NCBI GenBank assembly: GCA_905250125.1
Contig: CAJNOL010000566.1
Coordinates: forward strand, 59,476 to 123,475
Length of the DNA: 64,000 nucleotides
Direction of reading: 5' to 3'
Source of the DNA: Rotaria sordida
Lineage: Eukaryota; Rotifera; Eurotatoria; Philodinida; Philodinidae
The position numbers and the translations under genes are program-made. Below, one piece after another: positions 1-12,399 of the stretch (its first letter is position 1; each line of letters begins with the position of its first letter). The notes under the pieces are model-generated. The model had not been told where the DNA came from, made no database searches, and worked only from the letters and a program-made list of their open reading frames with translations.

Positions 1-245
1 TTAGGATAGAAACAACGAAAATATTGGAAATTTTCACAGTAAGATCTGTTTCTATGGAAAGTTCTAAGTCGAAATTTAAAAATCAGCTTTTTTCGAGGGT
101 GACCACAGCACTGTGCTAAAAAAAATGTAGTATCTCCGCAGTAAGAAGCTAAGAGTCCGTGAATTCTTTTCTGAATTCTCATAGCTCATTAGAGTTGACA
201 TGATGCACATAGTCTCGACTTAAAAGCAATTGATCAGTTGGAGGA
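1..245. repeat. Half of an inverted-repeat element, cut by the window edge
   Basis: This stretch resembles the right half of the palindromic element at 16857-17230. Shared blocks include ttaggatag near the start, a 'tcgaaattta/ccgaaactca aaatcag' block near 70-90, and 'agtctcgact(t/c)aaaagcaatt' near 210-230. The matching left arm would lie before position 1. It is probably a non-autonomous DNA transposon remnant. No coding frame is supported. Confidence 0.45.
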
Positions 246-1690
246 CTTTCTTCGTGAATTTAGAATAAATTAGTGTTAATTTCTAAAGTATACTCAGAGT
301 AAAATTGTCTCATTGTTGCTAATTTCTATAGAATATGTAGATATGAATTTTATTCATTTCTACTACTCCGAATAATTAATTAATAAGAATAAAAAAAAAA
401 AACAATGAAATACGAAAAATAATTTTCGATGAAAAAGCCTTGACTTGAAATTCTGATAGTCTATAACACCATTCGATGCAGTCTAGGGCGCTCATTTCTA
501 ATATGTCATGTGTATTTTAAGAGACTAATTCCAGCGAGAGAAAACTTGACTTTACCAAAAAAACCCAGAGATTTTGGAAAGTTTCTATTTGAGTCCAGGA
601 CTGTTTACGATAACCATGATGACATCAGATATATAGGAGAATATTCTTATAAAACTTCAGATCAGGATGTGAAGCAGACAATCATTTTACTAATATAGTT
701 GTTCGAAAAATTACTATAGTAAAAAAGAATTTTTTTTTCCCTGAAACCATCATTTTTCATTAATTGACATGGGCATTACGTAAATTTATAACTGATATTA
801 GTTTCGACTGTCATTACAATGAGTGCTGTTTGGATTTTGTTATATTCAGACCGATCGATAATTATCCTATCTTCTACTCTATGGAAGATTTGTTAAAAAA
901 GTTTAAATAGTCCATGGTTTGAAGTATATATAACACTATTTAAACTTTGCAATAGTACGCTTTCGATGTCTCATTTTTTCTAAAAACAACTGATTGGTCA
1001 CATGCTTGACGATTTTTCAAAACAAGAGAACTTATGATAAACACTCCGAAAAATTTCGACAAGATGCGATTACAAAATAGACGTATCTTAATGGTTTCGA
1101 TCATTCTGTTATCAACTACTTTTCTCTTTCTCTTTTTTGAGAAAATCAATTTCTCAATCCTTTTCTTTCTGTCATTTCGTAGTTGGAAACAAAGGATATA
1201 CTCTAGATATTCTACATTTTGAACAACACGATTATATGACAGATTTTTTTCTTATAAAACACAACCTGCGATTTTCATGTCACCATTGAACCCGCTATGC
1301 ATGTGAAGTAGAAGAAAAGCATAGTGTTGACTTCATTTTTGAACAATCCAACAGTGACAATCAAATTAAATCAAAAATTGTATGAAGAAAAACTTTGAAT
1401 TTTTTTATTGTATGTTACATGAACTTTGACAAAGTCAACTACTCCTAAAAAAAAGAAAAGAATAGCATACATTTCAAATAGCAAAGCTTTCTTTTTTCTT
1501 TATTCATTATTTTTTTTTCTTCATCAAAATAAGATTGTATAAAATATTTCGAAAATAATATTCTCTTATATTAAATAGAAAATCTCCTGTTGTGCAAGAG
1601 ATTCGTTTTTATTTCATCTAGAACGTTGTTATTAGTTTCATTTGTTATTGAAAAGTTTTTTTTTTTTTTTCAATAATAATTTATTAAACT
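246..1690. other. Intergenic, no gene seen
   Basis: AT-rich sequence with homopolymer T and A runs. The short open frames here (for example 510-698 and 1034-1222) have no recognisable domain, and codon use is unlike the real genes nearby. The last about 150 bp presumably carry the promoter or 5' UTR of the LRR gene that starts at 1691. Confidence 0.5.
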
Positions 1691-4600
1691 ATGCAACGAA
1701 ATGATCTTACTCGACGTCGTGGTACTATCAATTTAACAGTACTTATGGCTGTATTAAAATTTAAAGCACTTGGTTTTCGTGCTAAAGCTCGTCGTGCAAA
1801 AACTAAATATCGAAAACAAATTGAAACCGATGATCGAAGATGGGGTGGACGACGATTAAAATTAAGTGGTCGTGCTGCTGTTCCTATTCCAGGAGGTATA
1901 ATAAAAACAAAGATATGTATTTAAAGAAAGAGTTCATAAACAAAAGATTTCTATTTTGCTATGGAAATGACATTTTTCATGTCTCTTTTTTATCAACAAT
2001 TTTAATACTTCATTGAATCTTTGAAAGAAAAAAGAACTTCTGTTTCATCTTCTGGATTTAAAATAGTTGATATTTTCAAATCAATTGGGTCTTTGTCTTT
2101 TTGTAAAAAATTTCTGATGAGTATGTTACATGATGTAGCTGCTCTTGCTAATCACAAAAAGATTATTTTAGAGGATATATTTCTTTACCATAGTTTTACT
2201 TTATTCTCCAGAAATGCAATAAGGAATGAGTTCATATAGAATTATATTTAATTGAGCAATAATTATACTGAATAAGCAATAATTTATTTAAATTAAAGGT
2301 AAAATTTATATAAAAACGGCAATATGTGTTCATTTTGTTACGGCACATTCCAAAGATATGCTATAAGAGAGAGTTGTGTTATACTATACATGTGTATATG
2401 ATAACAGGGAGGCTCTTAGTTTTCGGAAATAAACAGTATATACACAACAATGTTTTACGGATCTAACACATTTATTTATACAAATGGCACAATCACGGCG
2501 CACAGTGCAATATATTTCTGATAGTGAAAGTAAAATTGTAACTAAAAATAATGTAGCTTTTCTTTTTTTTTTTTATTGCTAAAATATGAAATTACTATTG
2601 CTATTTAATGAATGTAATTATTATAAATTTAATAATATAAAATTGCTCAAATAATGTTTTTTTATTGCTTAAAAATTATTGCTAAATCGTATTTTAATTA
2701 TTGCTCAAATAAATACTAGCTATTCATATAAAGTCTATGTTTGTATATCAACAATGTTGGTCACAATCCGTGGGAGAAGGTCCAAAGTTGTGCTCGTATA
2801 CTAAACACTCCTTTTAGATTGTGTTTCACAAAATAGAAAAAAATCTATTCATACCACTGCATAAAAACAAATAATAACAGATAATTGGAAAGGTTTTAGA
2901 CAAGACGCTTGTTCACTTTTAACCTTCTAGAAAATATTTCCAACACGTCAAAAGCTATGAATTTTTACTCTTTTCGAATATGCTAAAAATTGTTGAAGTC
3001 GATTGTTTTGCAGAGCGGACACTTCTCTACAATACGGATGGACCAAAAGTTACCGGGTAGTTAATCTTTGATTTTAAATAAGTTTTGATACGAACAAGAT
3101 AGAGAGCTGTGATTTTTACCATTCGAAAGAGAGTTTGTTACTGCATAGTTCCATGTATTACTCAACAATTTTGTCTAATGATGAATCTTCGGGAAAACAG
3201 TAATAGATCTATGAAGATGGCATAAAAGTTCAATTCTAATAAGTGTACTAGACCCGCGTACTTACGATCCACGTCCACAATCTCATTGCCTAGTGTCGCA
3301 TTGATAACTTTTAAGCGAAACAAGATAAAAGTTTTGGGTAGGGGCATGGATGTCGATCGTAAGTACTCGAATCTACTACACATCTTGCAATTGAATTTTT
3401 ATGCCATCTTCATAGAGCTATTACTGTTTTTCCCAAGATTCAACATTTGATCATTAGACAAAATCGTTGAGTAATACATAAAACTATGCAGTAACACACT
3501 CTCTTTCAAATGATGAAAGCTATAGTTCTCTATCTTGTTCCTATCAAAAGTCATTCAAAATCAAAGACTGGCTGCCCGATAACTCTTGGTCCATCTTGTA
3601 TAAGCATTTTTTTATAACAGCACCTTTCAACATAAAAAGTTTATTTAGATAAAAATGAAAATTGAAGCGTCTTGTCGAAAGCAAAAAGAATTTCAAATTT
3701 TGATTTACAAGCTGATAAATAAATAAAGATACTAACTTGTACTATTGACGAACAAAAATTTAAACAAAACTTCTAAACTCATATTCAACAAGAGCAAAAA
3801 CTCATAGCCTTTCACTTGTCGGAAATACTTTATAGAAGGTCAAAAGTGAACAAACATCTTATCTCAAAAAACTCTCCGATCAGCCGTTAGTTAAGAAAAA
3901 TATCGTGAGGCTGAGAGTAGAGATGTGGCGAGGCGTGAAGTTGTTGATGAGCATGACAACTGTCTCTTTCCCCCTAACCCATATGCCATCAACATTGCAA
4001 GATTTTGTTCGATTTTAATTGACTCACATCTTGATTAATTTGATGACCTTCTAACCTTTCATTCCACGATGACATTTAAAATCGCACTACTGTCAGTAGT
4101 TTTTTGTCTGGTTTAAATCACATGAGATTTTTTCATTAATAAAATAATATCGATTTCTATTTATAGAAATTTTTGGTTTATTCGAATTAGAAATTCTCGA
4201 TTTATCAACAGAACGTACATCAGGTCTTGATTTTCGTATTGAACGTCTTCCACGTGAAATTGGTTATTTATATCGTTTACGTATTCTTAATCTTGATGTT
4301 AATGCATTAACATCATTACCAGATGCAATATGTGAATTAAAATATCTTGAATGTCTTACTGTATCATGTAATAAATTACAAACATTACCATTATCATTTA
4401 AAAAATTAATACGATTAGAAAGTTTACATTTAGCATCAAATCATTTTCAAGCATTTCCACTTGTTATATGTCAAATGGAATCATTAAAATTTCTTGATTT
4501 AAGTTGTAATCAAATTGTTATTTTACCACCAACATTATCAAAATTAAAATATTTAAGAACATTATTATTATATAATAATAAAATAAATGAATGGCCTGAT

Positions 4601-4831
4601 GCTTTATGTGATTTAATTGAATTACGTACATTATGGTTAGGAAAAAATGAACTTAAACGTTTACCAATACATTTTGGACAATTAAAACATTTAGATTGGT
4701 CAAATTATCCATTATCATCAAATATTAATGATAATCCTTTAATGAGTCCACCATTAAATGTGTGTCAATTAGGTATTCAAGCTATACGAGATTATCTTGG
4801 ATCAGGAATACCAAAGAGAAGTTCATTATAA
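1691..4831 (+). CDS. Leucine-rich repeat protein, two exons
   Basis: Exons are 1691-1895 and 4167-4831, joined in phase 1 (G|AA gives Glu), for 289 residues. Exon 1 encodes a short basic N-terminus. Exon 2 encodes about seven 23-residue leucine-rich repeats of the 'short' intracellular type, such as LRILNLDVNALTSLPDAI and LKFLDLSCNQIVILPPTL. A C-terminal tail follows that resembles the cap of small LRRC proteins (IRDYLGSGIPKR). There is no signal peptide or transmembrane segment, so it is probably a cytoplasmic scaffold. The exact orthologue among LRRC proteins is not clear. The 2.27 kb intron is unusually long and contains a palindromic element (about 2890-3865). A possible poly(A) signal AATAAA lies near 4877. 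Confidence 0.8.
2890..3865. mobile_element. Palindromic MITE-like element in the LRR gene intron
   Basis: The inner arms (about 3035-3240 against 3400-3601) are imperfect reverse complements. The terminal motif is ggatggaccaaaagtta on the left and taactcttggtccatc on the right, with TA a few bases outside each end. An outer pair (about 2890-3000 against 3777-3865) extends the palindrome, and about 3610-3770 is unpaired, probably a nested insertion. There is no transposase. The 'gaccaaaagt' end matches the elements at 24571 and 35565. Confidence 0.7.
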
Positions 4832-5007
4832 TATAATATAAATTATTTTCAAATCTCTTGTTACTTTAAAATAACAAATAAAAACAAAAACAAATTTATT
4901 TTCAATTAAATATTTTCTCATGATGTTTCTTGTTCTATTAATAAATATTTGATTATATAATTCATTAAATTAATGGATTAGCTATAATTGACAGATCGAT
5001 AAAACGA

Positions 5008-5125
5008 CATGACCAACTATCAATCACCCACACGTATGAACGATTCGAACTTAAAAGTGTAAAAAAAACAGACAACGATTGATAGTATTTGAAATGAAAG
5101 CGTTTTTATTTCTGAGCAGCTTTGT
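5008..5125. repeat. Dispersed repeat, copy 1
   Basis: About 120 bp matching 28872-29001 in the same orientation. Shared blocks are catg(a/g)ccaactatc(a/g)atcac, gattcgaacttaaaagtg, gacaacgat(t/c)gatag and tgagcag. Function is unknown. A GTGTGGG-rich tract follows at 5178-5205. Confidence 0.6.
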
Positions 5126-5177
5126 ATGCGATAGACCCAAGAAATCTTTCATAGAGTATACAACTCGAAAATTTGAA

Positions 5178-5205
5178 TGTGGATGTGGGCGTAGGGTGTG
5201 TGGGG
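5178..5205. repeat. GTGTGGG-type tract (telomere-like motif)
   Basis: A G/T-rich run (tgtgggcgtagggtgtgtgg) in very AT-rich surroundings. It is like the tracts at 56149, 57473, 58141 and 58374. Bdelloid rotifer telomeres are reported to be built of TGTGGG-type repeats, so an interstitial telomere-like or element-end origin is possible. Confidence 0.4.
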
Positions 5206-5332
5206 GTGTTATTATTAAGAGTAGACGCTCATCCACACTATTCGTATACATGCTAGATATCCACGAACCAAGATAATGCATTCAAAAATAATCTCTGTTT
5301 TTGATGAAATTTCGTAATGAAACTCGTTTATA

Positions 5333-5602
5333 TTGCTAATTTTTGTAGCAAAAACGATGTCTCGAGATAGAACTCAACAAACTGCACCAAATACACCAGA
5401 GATAGAGCCGGTACTGGTATGGAGTTCAGACCAGTCGGCCTACCGGCGACTGACTGCTAATCGACAGACCGCCCAATCCGGTCTGACCTACTCAGACTGG
5501 TATGCAGAAGTAATATTCACACACTTTCATTCAACTAAAAGCCACTATAAGGCTTTGAGCTCAGAACGATATATGTGGAGGTTTACAGAGATAGGTCTTC
5601 TG
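5333..5602 (+). pseudogene. GC-richer open fragment, possible gene or transposon remnant
   Basis: An open frame starts at 5333 (or at the Met codon at 5357) with much higher GC than its surroundings between about 5395 and 5520. It runs straight into the inverted repeat at 5603-5753, where it stops at 5680. I recognise no domain. It may be the truncated end of a transposon or captured gene whose 3' part was replaced by the MITE. It could also be chance. Low confidence. Confidence 0.2.
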
Positions 5603-5753
5603 TACCTAATGGTGTATGTACTATCAAGTCTTATTGAGATATCAATAGAGGGCACCACCTTTGTCGCAACCGCAGGATAATGTATCGAAGGTGGCGCTCT
5701 CTATTGATATCTCAATGCTACGCAATAGAACTTGATAGCACTTACACCATTAG
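5603..5753. mobile_element. Small hairpin MITE, copy 1
   Basis: About 150 bp. The left arm (taatggtgtatg, actatcaagt, attgagatatcaatagag, caccacctt) pairs with the right arm (aaggtggcgctctctattg, atatctcaat, acttgatag, cttacaccatta). The same family occurs at 39427-39543 with the same outer sequence (taatggtgta on one side, cattagataga on the other). There is no coding capacity. Confidence 0.75.
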
Positions 5754-6018
5754 ATAGAGAAAATCTTTCCCGACAAATCTACGCATGTGCCGTTCTAGGG
5801 TCAAAAATTACTACGAGACTTATGTTCGTCTTTTATTATATGTCATAAAATAAACTAATGTTCTTTAGAAAAAGATAAGTCAAAGTACACTGATGTTACA
5901 GATAGAAAGATAGACGTGATATTATCAGCTACGGTGACACGTACATTACATCAGAATTATAAACATTTTTTTTTTCTACTTATAAATATTTACAAGTTAA
6001 CATTTTCTTACTATCAAC

Positions 6019-6525
6019 ATGTCAAGAACAATTACTACATGTACTTTTCAATTTATTTTATTTCTATATGAATATCTCGCATGGCAATTAGAAATAAAAA
6101 ATTATACAACACATAGTCATCATCGTGATTTATTTGGATCAAATACATATTTTTTAATTGTTCAAATAAATTCATTACCACATCTAGCTGCTGTTTATGT
6201 TTATTATCATCGAATTAAATGGGCTATGTTACTTTACATACCTTATTTAATACTTTTTACTATTGGACAAATTTTTACTTGGTGGTTACCATATTTTTTT
6301 CAAAAAGGTTTATGGTATAGCGATGAAACTGGTGAAAAATTAGCACAATATAAAAAATATCATACAAATTATCATCGAATTTTACCACGTTTTAAAGATC
6401 ATGTTATTATTCCTGATACAGAACATACAATTTTATTTATTTTAACTTTAATTACACTTATACTAACAATTCGAACAATGATTTTAACAATAAAAAATAA
6501 AACATTAAAAATTAAAAGTCAATAG
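6019..6525 (+). CDS. Small four-helix membrane protein, single exon
   Basis: 168 residues without introns, with the AT-rich codon usage of the genuine genes. Four hydrophobic segments can be seen at about residues 5-22, 45-66, 69-92 and 137-160. A conserved-looking WW-PYFF...GLWYSDETGE loop and a K-YHTNYHRILPRF...PDTEHT block lie between helices 3 and 4. From memory, this loop pattern recalls small uncharacterised membrane proteins of bacteria, but I cannot name a family. Lack of introns would fit gene transfer from bacteria. That is inference only. The start ATG follows an A/T-rich leader, and the stop is at 6523-6525. Confidence 0.65.
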   Translation: MSRTITTCTFQFILFLYEYLAWQLEIKNYTTHSHHRDLFGSNTYFLIVQINSLPHLAAVYVYYHRIKWAMLLYIPYLILFTIGQIFTWWLPYFFQKGLWYSDETGEKLAQYKKYHTNYHRILPRFKDHVIIPDTEHTILFILTLITLILTIRTMILTIKNKTLKIKSQ

Positions 6526-6529
6526 AAAA

Positions 6530-7535
6530 CAAAAATTTAATATTTATTCTTATTTCTTTTTTCAAAAATTAATATATTATTCAAATTGTAGTTTTTCTCT
6601 TTTCTTTCGATTTAATTAATAATTAAAGATCGATTATATTAAAGTTTATATATATTAGATTGATATTCATTACACTAAATTTCGATATTTCTTTTCACTT
6701 TAAACATACAAAGTAGTAGATATTTTTTTGGATTGTAGGAAGAGCTAGTAATTCAGCAGAAAGTACTTTCATTTTCGAACTGATGACCAGTGAACTGGCA
6801 GAAACGAAATCCACTGTGACAAGTCAGATCCTTGTTAATCGTTTAAGAAAATCCGCCTATTATAGAAACTGTAACTTTTTAAAAGTCAGATGATTCGTTT
6901 TTTTTGTTATTTTACATTTAATTACGTAGTTCTAATTTCTGAATATCCTTCCTTATGATTTTGAAATTGTATTTGTCTTGTGTGACACTACGTTCTCTTT
7001 GAATCAGCATAAGATAGTATTTTTTTTAATCTATGATATATTTTAGTAAATAAATGTGTAACACACGACATACAGAATCTCGTAGACAATATCAACTCCT
7101 ATTGAGTCAAACGGTAATAGTTACCATTGAAAATTCATCGAGAGTGTTGCGTACCTTTTTCTCGTTTTTCATAGAATATATTTCATAATACAAGAAACTA
7201 ATTAATCTATTGAAAAATCTATGTTTTTTTTTATCACAATTAGAATATGAATGTATGAAGGAAAATAAAACTAAATACTTTTCGATATAATTTCATCTTT
7301 GATTTCATGTTAATTTTCCATCATAGATAATTGCTTATCTTATTTGACCCATATTTTCAAACTATCTCTTTATAAAAAATAAACAAACAAGCTTTATTAT
7401 TTATCTAAACGGTATATTTTTTCTTCGAAAAAAAAACAAAAAAAAACAACTACTTAAACAAATGGTAGCAAAAAATTATCTAAAAAAAAATAAAACACTA
7501 GACAAGAGAAAAAACCGAATATGATTAACTTAAAT
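6530..7535. other. Intergenic, no gene seen
   Basis: AT-rich spacer between two convergent genes (the membrane protein on plus, COA6 on minus). No domain-bearing frame or clear repeat was identified. Confidence 0.4.
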
Positions 7536-7539
7536 AAAA

Positions 7540-7794
7540 TTAAGGTGTAGGTTGTTGTTTTATAGATTTTAATTTGTCTGTTTCTACTTGACCAACTGCT
7601 AATTGTTGTTTAAATATATCATAATCGCGTTTTTGATCAAAATGTGTTACCCATGTTGCTGGACAACTTGATTCAAATAATTGACGATATTTTAAACATT
7701 TTTCTTTATCTTCTGTATTCATATCAAGACATTTCCAATATTCATCACGTGCTAACCAACATTTTTGACGATAATTCTTATCAATAACAGACAT
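7540..7794 (-). CDS. COA6: Cytochrome c oxidase assembly factor 6
   Basis: 84 residues in a single exon. The family's diagnostic CX9C-CX10C twin-cysteine helical hairpin is present: CWLARDEYWKC (residues 12-22) and CLKYRQLFESSC (33-44). It is followed by P-WV-HFD-KRDY, as in animal COA6. COA6 acts in the mitochondrial intermembrane space in copper delivery to COX2 during complex IV assembly. It is normally imported and oxidised through the Mia40 route and has no presequence, and none is seen here. Length matches the family core. Confidence 0.92.
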   Translation of the reverse strand: MSVIDKNYRQKCWLARDEYWKCLDMNTEDKEKCLKYRQLFESSCPATWVTHFDQKRDYDIFKQQLAVGQVETDKLKSIKQQPTP

Positions 7795-7799
7795 TATTA

Positions 7800-10490
7800 A
7801 TCAAATTTTCAAAATCAAAAAACAAAAAAAAGTTCAAATTCTAATGCCAATATATAAGTAAAACAAAAAAAACTATAATCAACATGAATGGTTGATAGAA
7901 AAAACGTAAGAATACACGACAGAGGACGCTATTTTATTGTTTGATATGAATAATATTTATGTTGTACATCTGCGTTCGCTGCAATATTGTAACACTAACT
8001 CTATCAATATATGCCTTTTTTGTGTAACGATGTGTAGTCTTTTTAGTATTAATATCTTTTAGATTGTTTTCTAAGATGATCCACTTTAGGTTTTTAAATC
8101 AAAGCATATAATCTATTTCTGACTGCTATCTAAATGATTATAATTCTCAGGTATAAAAACTAATATTTGACATTTCTACCAATGGAATATATGCTTGAAA
8201 TAGATATTATATAAAACATTAGACACAAGAATAATAGTATAATTTCATTTTGTGTTTTATAATCATATTTTATTTTGATAAATAAATAAAAATTTGAATC
8301 CTTTGCAGCTATTATCTTTCATAAATAGGAAATTCCGAGTTTATTACTTTCATATTTCTATTGACGCTCAACAGAAATTTTCACTTATTTTTCTTTTTTT
8401 TTAAGAATAGGTGAGAGTCGATAATTTTTCCTCTTCTATCAGTCATAATCTACAGGTGATCCGAGAAGAAAAGCTTGCCGACGCCATTAGCCATTCACAC
8501 CTTTTGGCATACAATCACATCAATATTCAATTGTAAGAAACATGAATTTATATGCTCTCGGAAAAAGTCAAGTATTCTTTTCCCGTCGAAAATTCACTAA
8601 CAATTATCCTTTTACAGATTCAAATGGTAATATAGATAGTATGATGGTTAAGGCAAGAAACATCCATATCCAAGATATATTTACTTTCGAATTTTTTACA
8701 TGGTAGACTTGAATGAGACATTTGCCAGATTTCTAGCTTTCTAACTATCTCCAACACAAACGAAATACGATGAAATTTCACTTTCTCCTGTATTTCGCCT
8801 ATTCTCACCAAAAAATTAAGTTTTGAAAGTAAAAATCGACTTTGGGAACAAAATCTTCTTTTAGATACAAACAGAACGTGAAATTCTCTATCGATTAGTC
8901 TTGTAGTTTTTTTTTTTCATTTCAATGCAAATCTCTTAGTTAGAAAATAGCATTTAAACCTATTTTTGCAAGGAAAAAATACAAAAACATCTATATAGAC
9001 AGACAGATTCTCCTCCGGTCTTTCATACTATCCATGTCACCATTTGAATCAGATGCCTACAATTTAATGCAAAAGGAAATTCGAAAAAAAAGAAATTCAC
9101 TCCAATTTTTATCTTTGACTGCCTGTGTAATGAAAAGAAAAAATACGATGATTCATCGATCTATTCATGTATACAAAAAACATCTGTGTATTGAATCTCT
9201 CTATTAAAAACAATCTTATTCTTTCGATTAACATCAAGATAATTATTTTAATCACGTAATGTTATCTTGCTTTTGATGATATGAATTTTGACATTTTTTT
9301 TTTTTCGCAATTTTATCATCACAGAATTCTCTTTATACTTGAGCATGAATTACTAAAATATTGTCTCATATCAACCCTCAATTAAATCTCATAGAAAAGC
9401 AATTAATCGATAATAACGTTAATTATCTATGACAAATACGTTGACAATCAGACATTCTTTTTTTTTTTTTTTTTCTTGAAACTTAAAAACACAACACGAA
9501 CTATTAAAATTGCCTATGAAAGAATATATTTTCGAATTGTCATGTGTCACATATACTGTTCCATGATCTTATTTATTTTCAAAAGAGTCCTGTTGTTCGA
9601 TCATAATCTCTAATTGTTTTTCTAACAAATACAAAATATAATTTCATTCGATCTCTCTCTCTGATGATATTATCTCGAGAAAAATTAAACAACTATACTA
9701 AGCCGATTACACGATATTAATCAATTATAGCCTGTAGAGAAGAGAGAGAGAAAAAAAAAATAATCCGTGGATCCTTTTCTTTTGTTTTGTTATTACTTCT
9801 CACTTATCTGATTAATCTACATGATTGAAGTGATAAAAAATTTATTCTTTAAAGGTTTAAACAAGCTGCTAGCACCATATATAAATACTGCTCAAAGGGT
9901 TTTATATTCACACTCCGTTTCTTTTTTTTTCTAATATGAACGTTATGATACCGTTTGTTATTGTCAAAACAAAAAAAAAAAAAGTGATGATCTAACATCT
10001 ACAGACAGCTGTTGAAAATTTCAAAAACTCAAATGATGAGAGAAAAATGAACAGATGTAATGAGAATGATATTGAACTCATGCATATATCCACAATAGAA
10101 CAATTTAATTGCTAGTCAGCATGAAATTCAACTTTGAAGTTTAAGTATCGATCAGACAAAAAGATTAAGATTGTTTAATAAATATTTCTAGGAGATTGAT
10201 TACATATTTAATTATTATTAGAAATTTTTTTTTTTAAGATTCATAGTCATATCATATGATCACTAAGCAAATAATTCACAACCGGATATTTTATTTCCTT
10301 TGAGTTTTAAAGTCCAATCAAATTTTTTTTTTTATTGCACACTTTCACCTTGTTTTGTTTTTTTCGTCATGAACAAGAGAGAAGAGAAAAAAAAAATAGC
10401 TGTTCATAGGAATGACTTTCTCTCTCTCTCTTTCTCTCGCTTGCGCTAAAGAGTAGAAAAAGGAGGAGAGCGAAATGGTTCATTTCATCG
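7800..10490. other. Intergenic, no gene seen
   Basis: 2.7 kb of AT-rich sequence with long T and A runs and short (CT)n/(GA)n stretches (near 9652, 9741 and 10421). No open frame with a recognisable domain. The distal part presumably holds the regulatory region of the Wnt gene. Confidence 0.45.
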
Positions 10491-10506
10491 TTGATCAATA
10501 TATAGG

Positions 10507-10514
10507 TATATAAA
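10507..10514 (+). promoter_or_regulatory. TATA box of the Wnt gene
   Basis: TATATAAA lies 74 bp upstream of the Wnt start codon. A polypyrimidine (CT)n/GAGA-like tract lies near 10421-10440. The spacing suits a short 5' UTR, with transcription starting around 10540. Confidence 0.55.
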
Positions 10515-10587
10515 CATCTACTTGTCATTAACATCGAAAATAGTCGAACAATTAATTTTGTTTGTGTTCAATAAAATAAAATCCATA

Positions 10588-12241
10588 ATGTTTCTTTTAC
10601 ATTATCAACAATTACTTTTTATTACGATTATAACAAATTCTTATGCTTTTTGGTGGTAAGTATTTTCTCAAGTAGAAGAAGATGAATAAAGATTTACACA
10701 TATTATGTTCTAATAAATTATTATAAATCTTGTTTTAAAAGGTCTCTTGGTTTACCATCATTTCAAAATTTAAATCAATCATTTAAAGAAAAACAATTTT
10801 GTTCATCATTAACATTTTTAACATATGAACAACGTTTATATTGTCAAACAAATCCAAAAATATTTTCTATTATTAATCGTTCATTACGTATGGCTATTGA
10901 TGAATGTCAATATCAATTTCGTAATCAACGATGGAATTGTTCATTATTTAATCAACCACAAATATTCGGAAAACTTATTCTACGAAGTAAGCTTCAATAT
11001 ATATAAATAAGATGATAATGTAAAATTTTTCAAACTTCCCTCGGATTCGATTCAAATTCGAGATCAACGACGCTTTTCTCATTTGGAACATTTCTGTGTA
11101 TACAAAAATATCATTGTTTGTAGTCAAAGAAAATATATAATTATATTACATAATATCGTACATGATTTTTATTTGATGTCATCATCAGGATGCAACTTGA
11201 GACAAGCATACTCATTGTTTTGTTGATGTAATTTACCTTCAAGCTAAACATACCATTTTAATTTAGACCCTGAACTTTCTTTTTTTTTGTTGTCTATAAA
11301 CAAATGTATATATTATTGAAGAAGAGAATAATTAGACTACTTGAAATGAAATAAGCATTTCTTTTGTTTTTTGTTTTTTTTTAGAAACACCTGAAACTGC
11401 TTTTATCTATGCACTTACATCAGCTGCAGTCATGCATAATATAGCAAAAGCTTGTTCAAAAGGTGAATTAATTGAATGTGGATGTGATAAAAGTCAACCA
11501 AAAATACCTACGGGTACAATGTTTAAATATCATTCAAATACAATAACATCATCATCATCATCATCATCATTAAATGATGGATTCGAATGGGGTGGTTGTT
11601 CAGATGATTTAAAATTTGGTCGAAATGTTAGTATGTCATTTATTGATAAACAAGAAACACTTATAACTCGACGTCAAATTGTACGTATGATTAATTTACA
11701 TAATAATGAAGCTGGAAGACAAGTAAATTAACACAACAAAAACTTATGTTTATTTTTCAAAACAAAATTTATTTTTTAGATTGTTGAACGAAATATTCAA
11801 TTAACATGTAAATGTCATGGTGTTAGTGGTTCATGTACATTACGTGTTTGTTGGCGTACATTACCAGATTTTCGTCTTATTGGATCTGAATTACGTACAA
11901 AATATTCAAGTGCAACACAAGTACAATTTAATCGTCGTTTAAATATTCTTAAACCACGTAAAAATTCACAAAAATTATTTAATACAACTGATCTTATACA
12001 TATACATATGTCACCATCATTTTGTGAAAAAAATCTACGAATTGGTTCATTAGGTACACAAGGACGTGAATGTAATTTAACAATAAATGAATCTGGTTCA
12101 TGTTCAATATTATGTTGTGATCGTGGTTATGAAACAATTCTTTATACAATTGAAGAAGATTGTGATTGTCAATTTCATTGGTGTTGTGAAGTACGTTGTA
12201 AACGTTGTATAAAAAAAATTGAAAAACATTTTTGTAAATAA
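10588..12241 (+). CDS. Wnt family secreted signalling protein
   Basis: Exons are 10588-10655, 10742-10986, 11385-11722 and 11780-12241, giving 370 residues in one clean frame. A hydrophobic signal peptide (residues 1-20) precedes the WWSLG motif typical of mature Wnt N-termini. Then come RWNCS, the AF-YA--SA---HNIAKACSKGEL block, FEWGGCSDD and CKCHGVSGSCTLRVCW with the acylated serine (S233). The Cys-rich C-terminal domain ends CDCQFHWCCEVRCKRC...C. The 'GSCTLR-CW' form is closest to Wnt2-type proteins, but subfamily assignment needs a tree. A polyserine run (TCA repeat, about 11541-11570) sits in the loop before FEWGGC. It acts extracellularly through Frizzled/LRP receptors. Confidence 0.95.
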
Positions 12242-12391
12242 TTATTAAATACTTTTCTTTCGTATTTATTCATTTATGTCAGATGTTTTGTTTGTTTGTT
12301 TGTTTGTTTGACCGAGTAACAGTTGAATTCACCTTCCTTTTTTTTTTTTTTGTTTGTTTTATTTATATGTGTATGTTGTTATATCTGTATA

Positions 12392-12397
12392 AATAAA
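12392..12397 (+). terminator. Poly(A) signal of the Wnt gene
   Basis: AATAAA about 150 bp after the Wnt stop codon, following T-rich sequence. Plausible cleavage signal. Confidence 0.4.
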
Positions 12398-12399
12398 AA

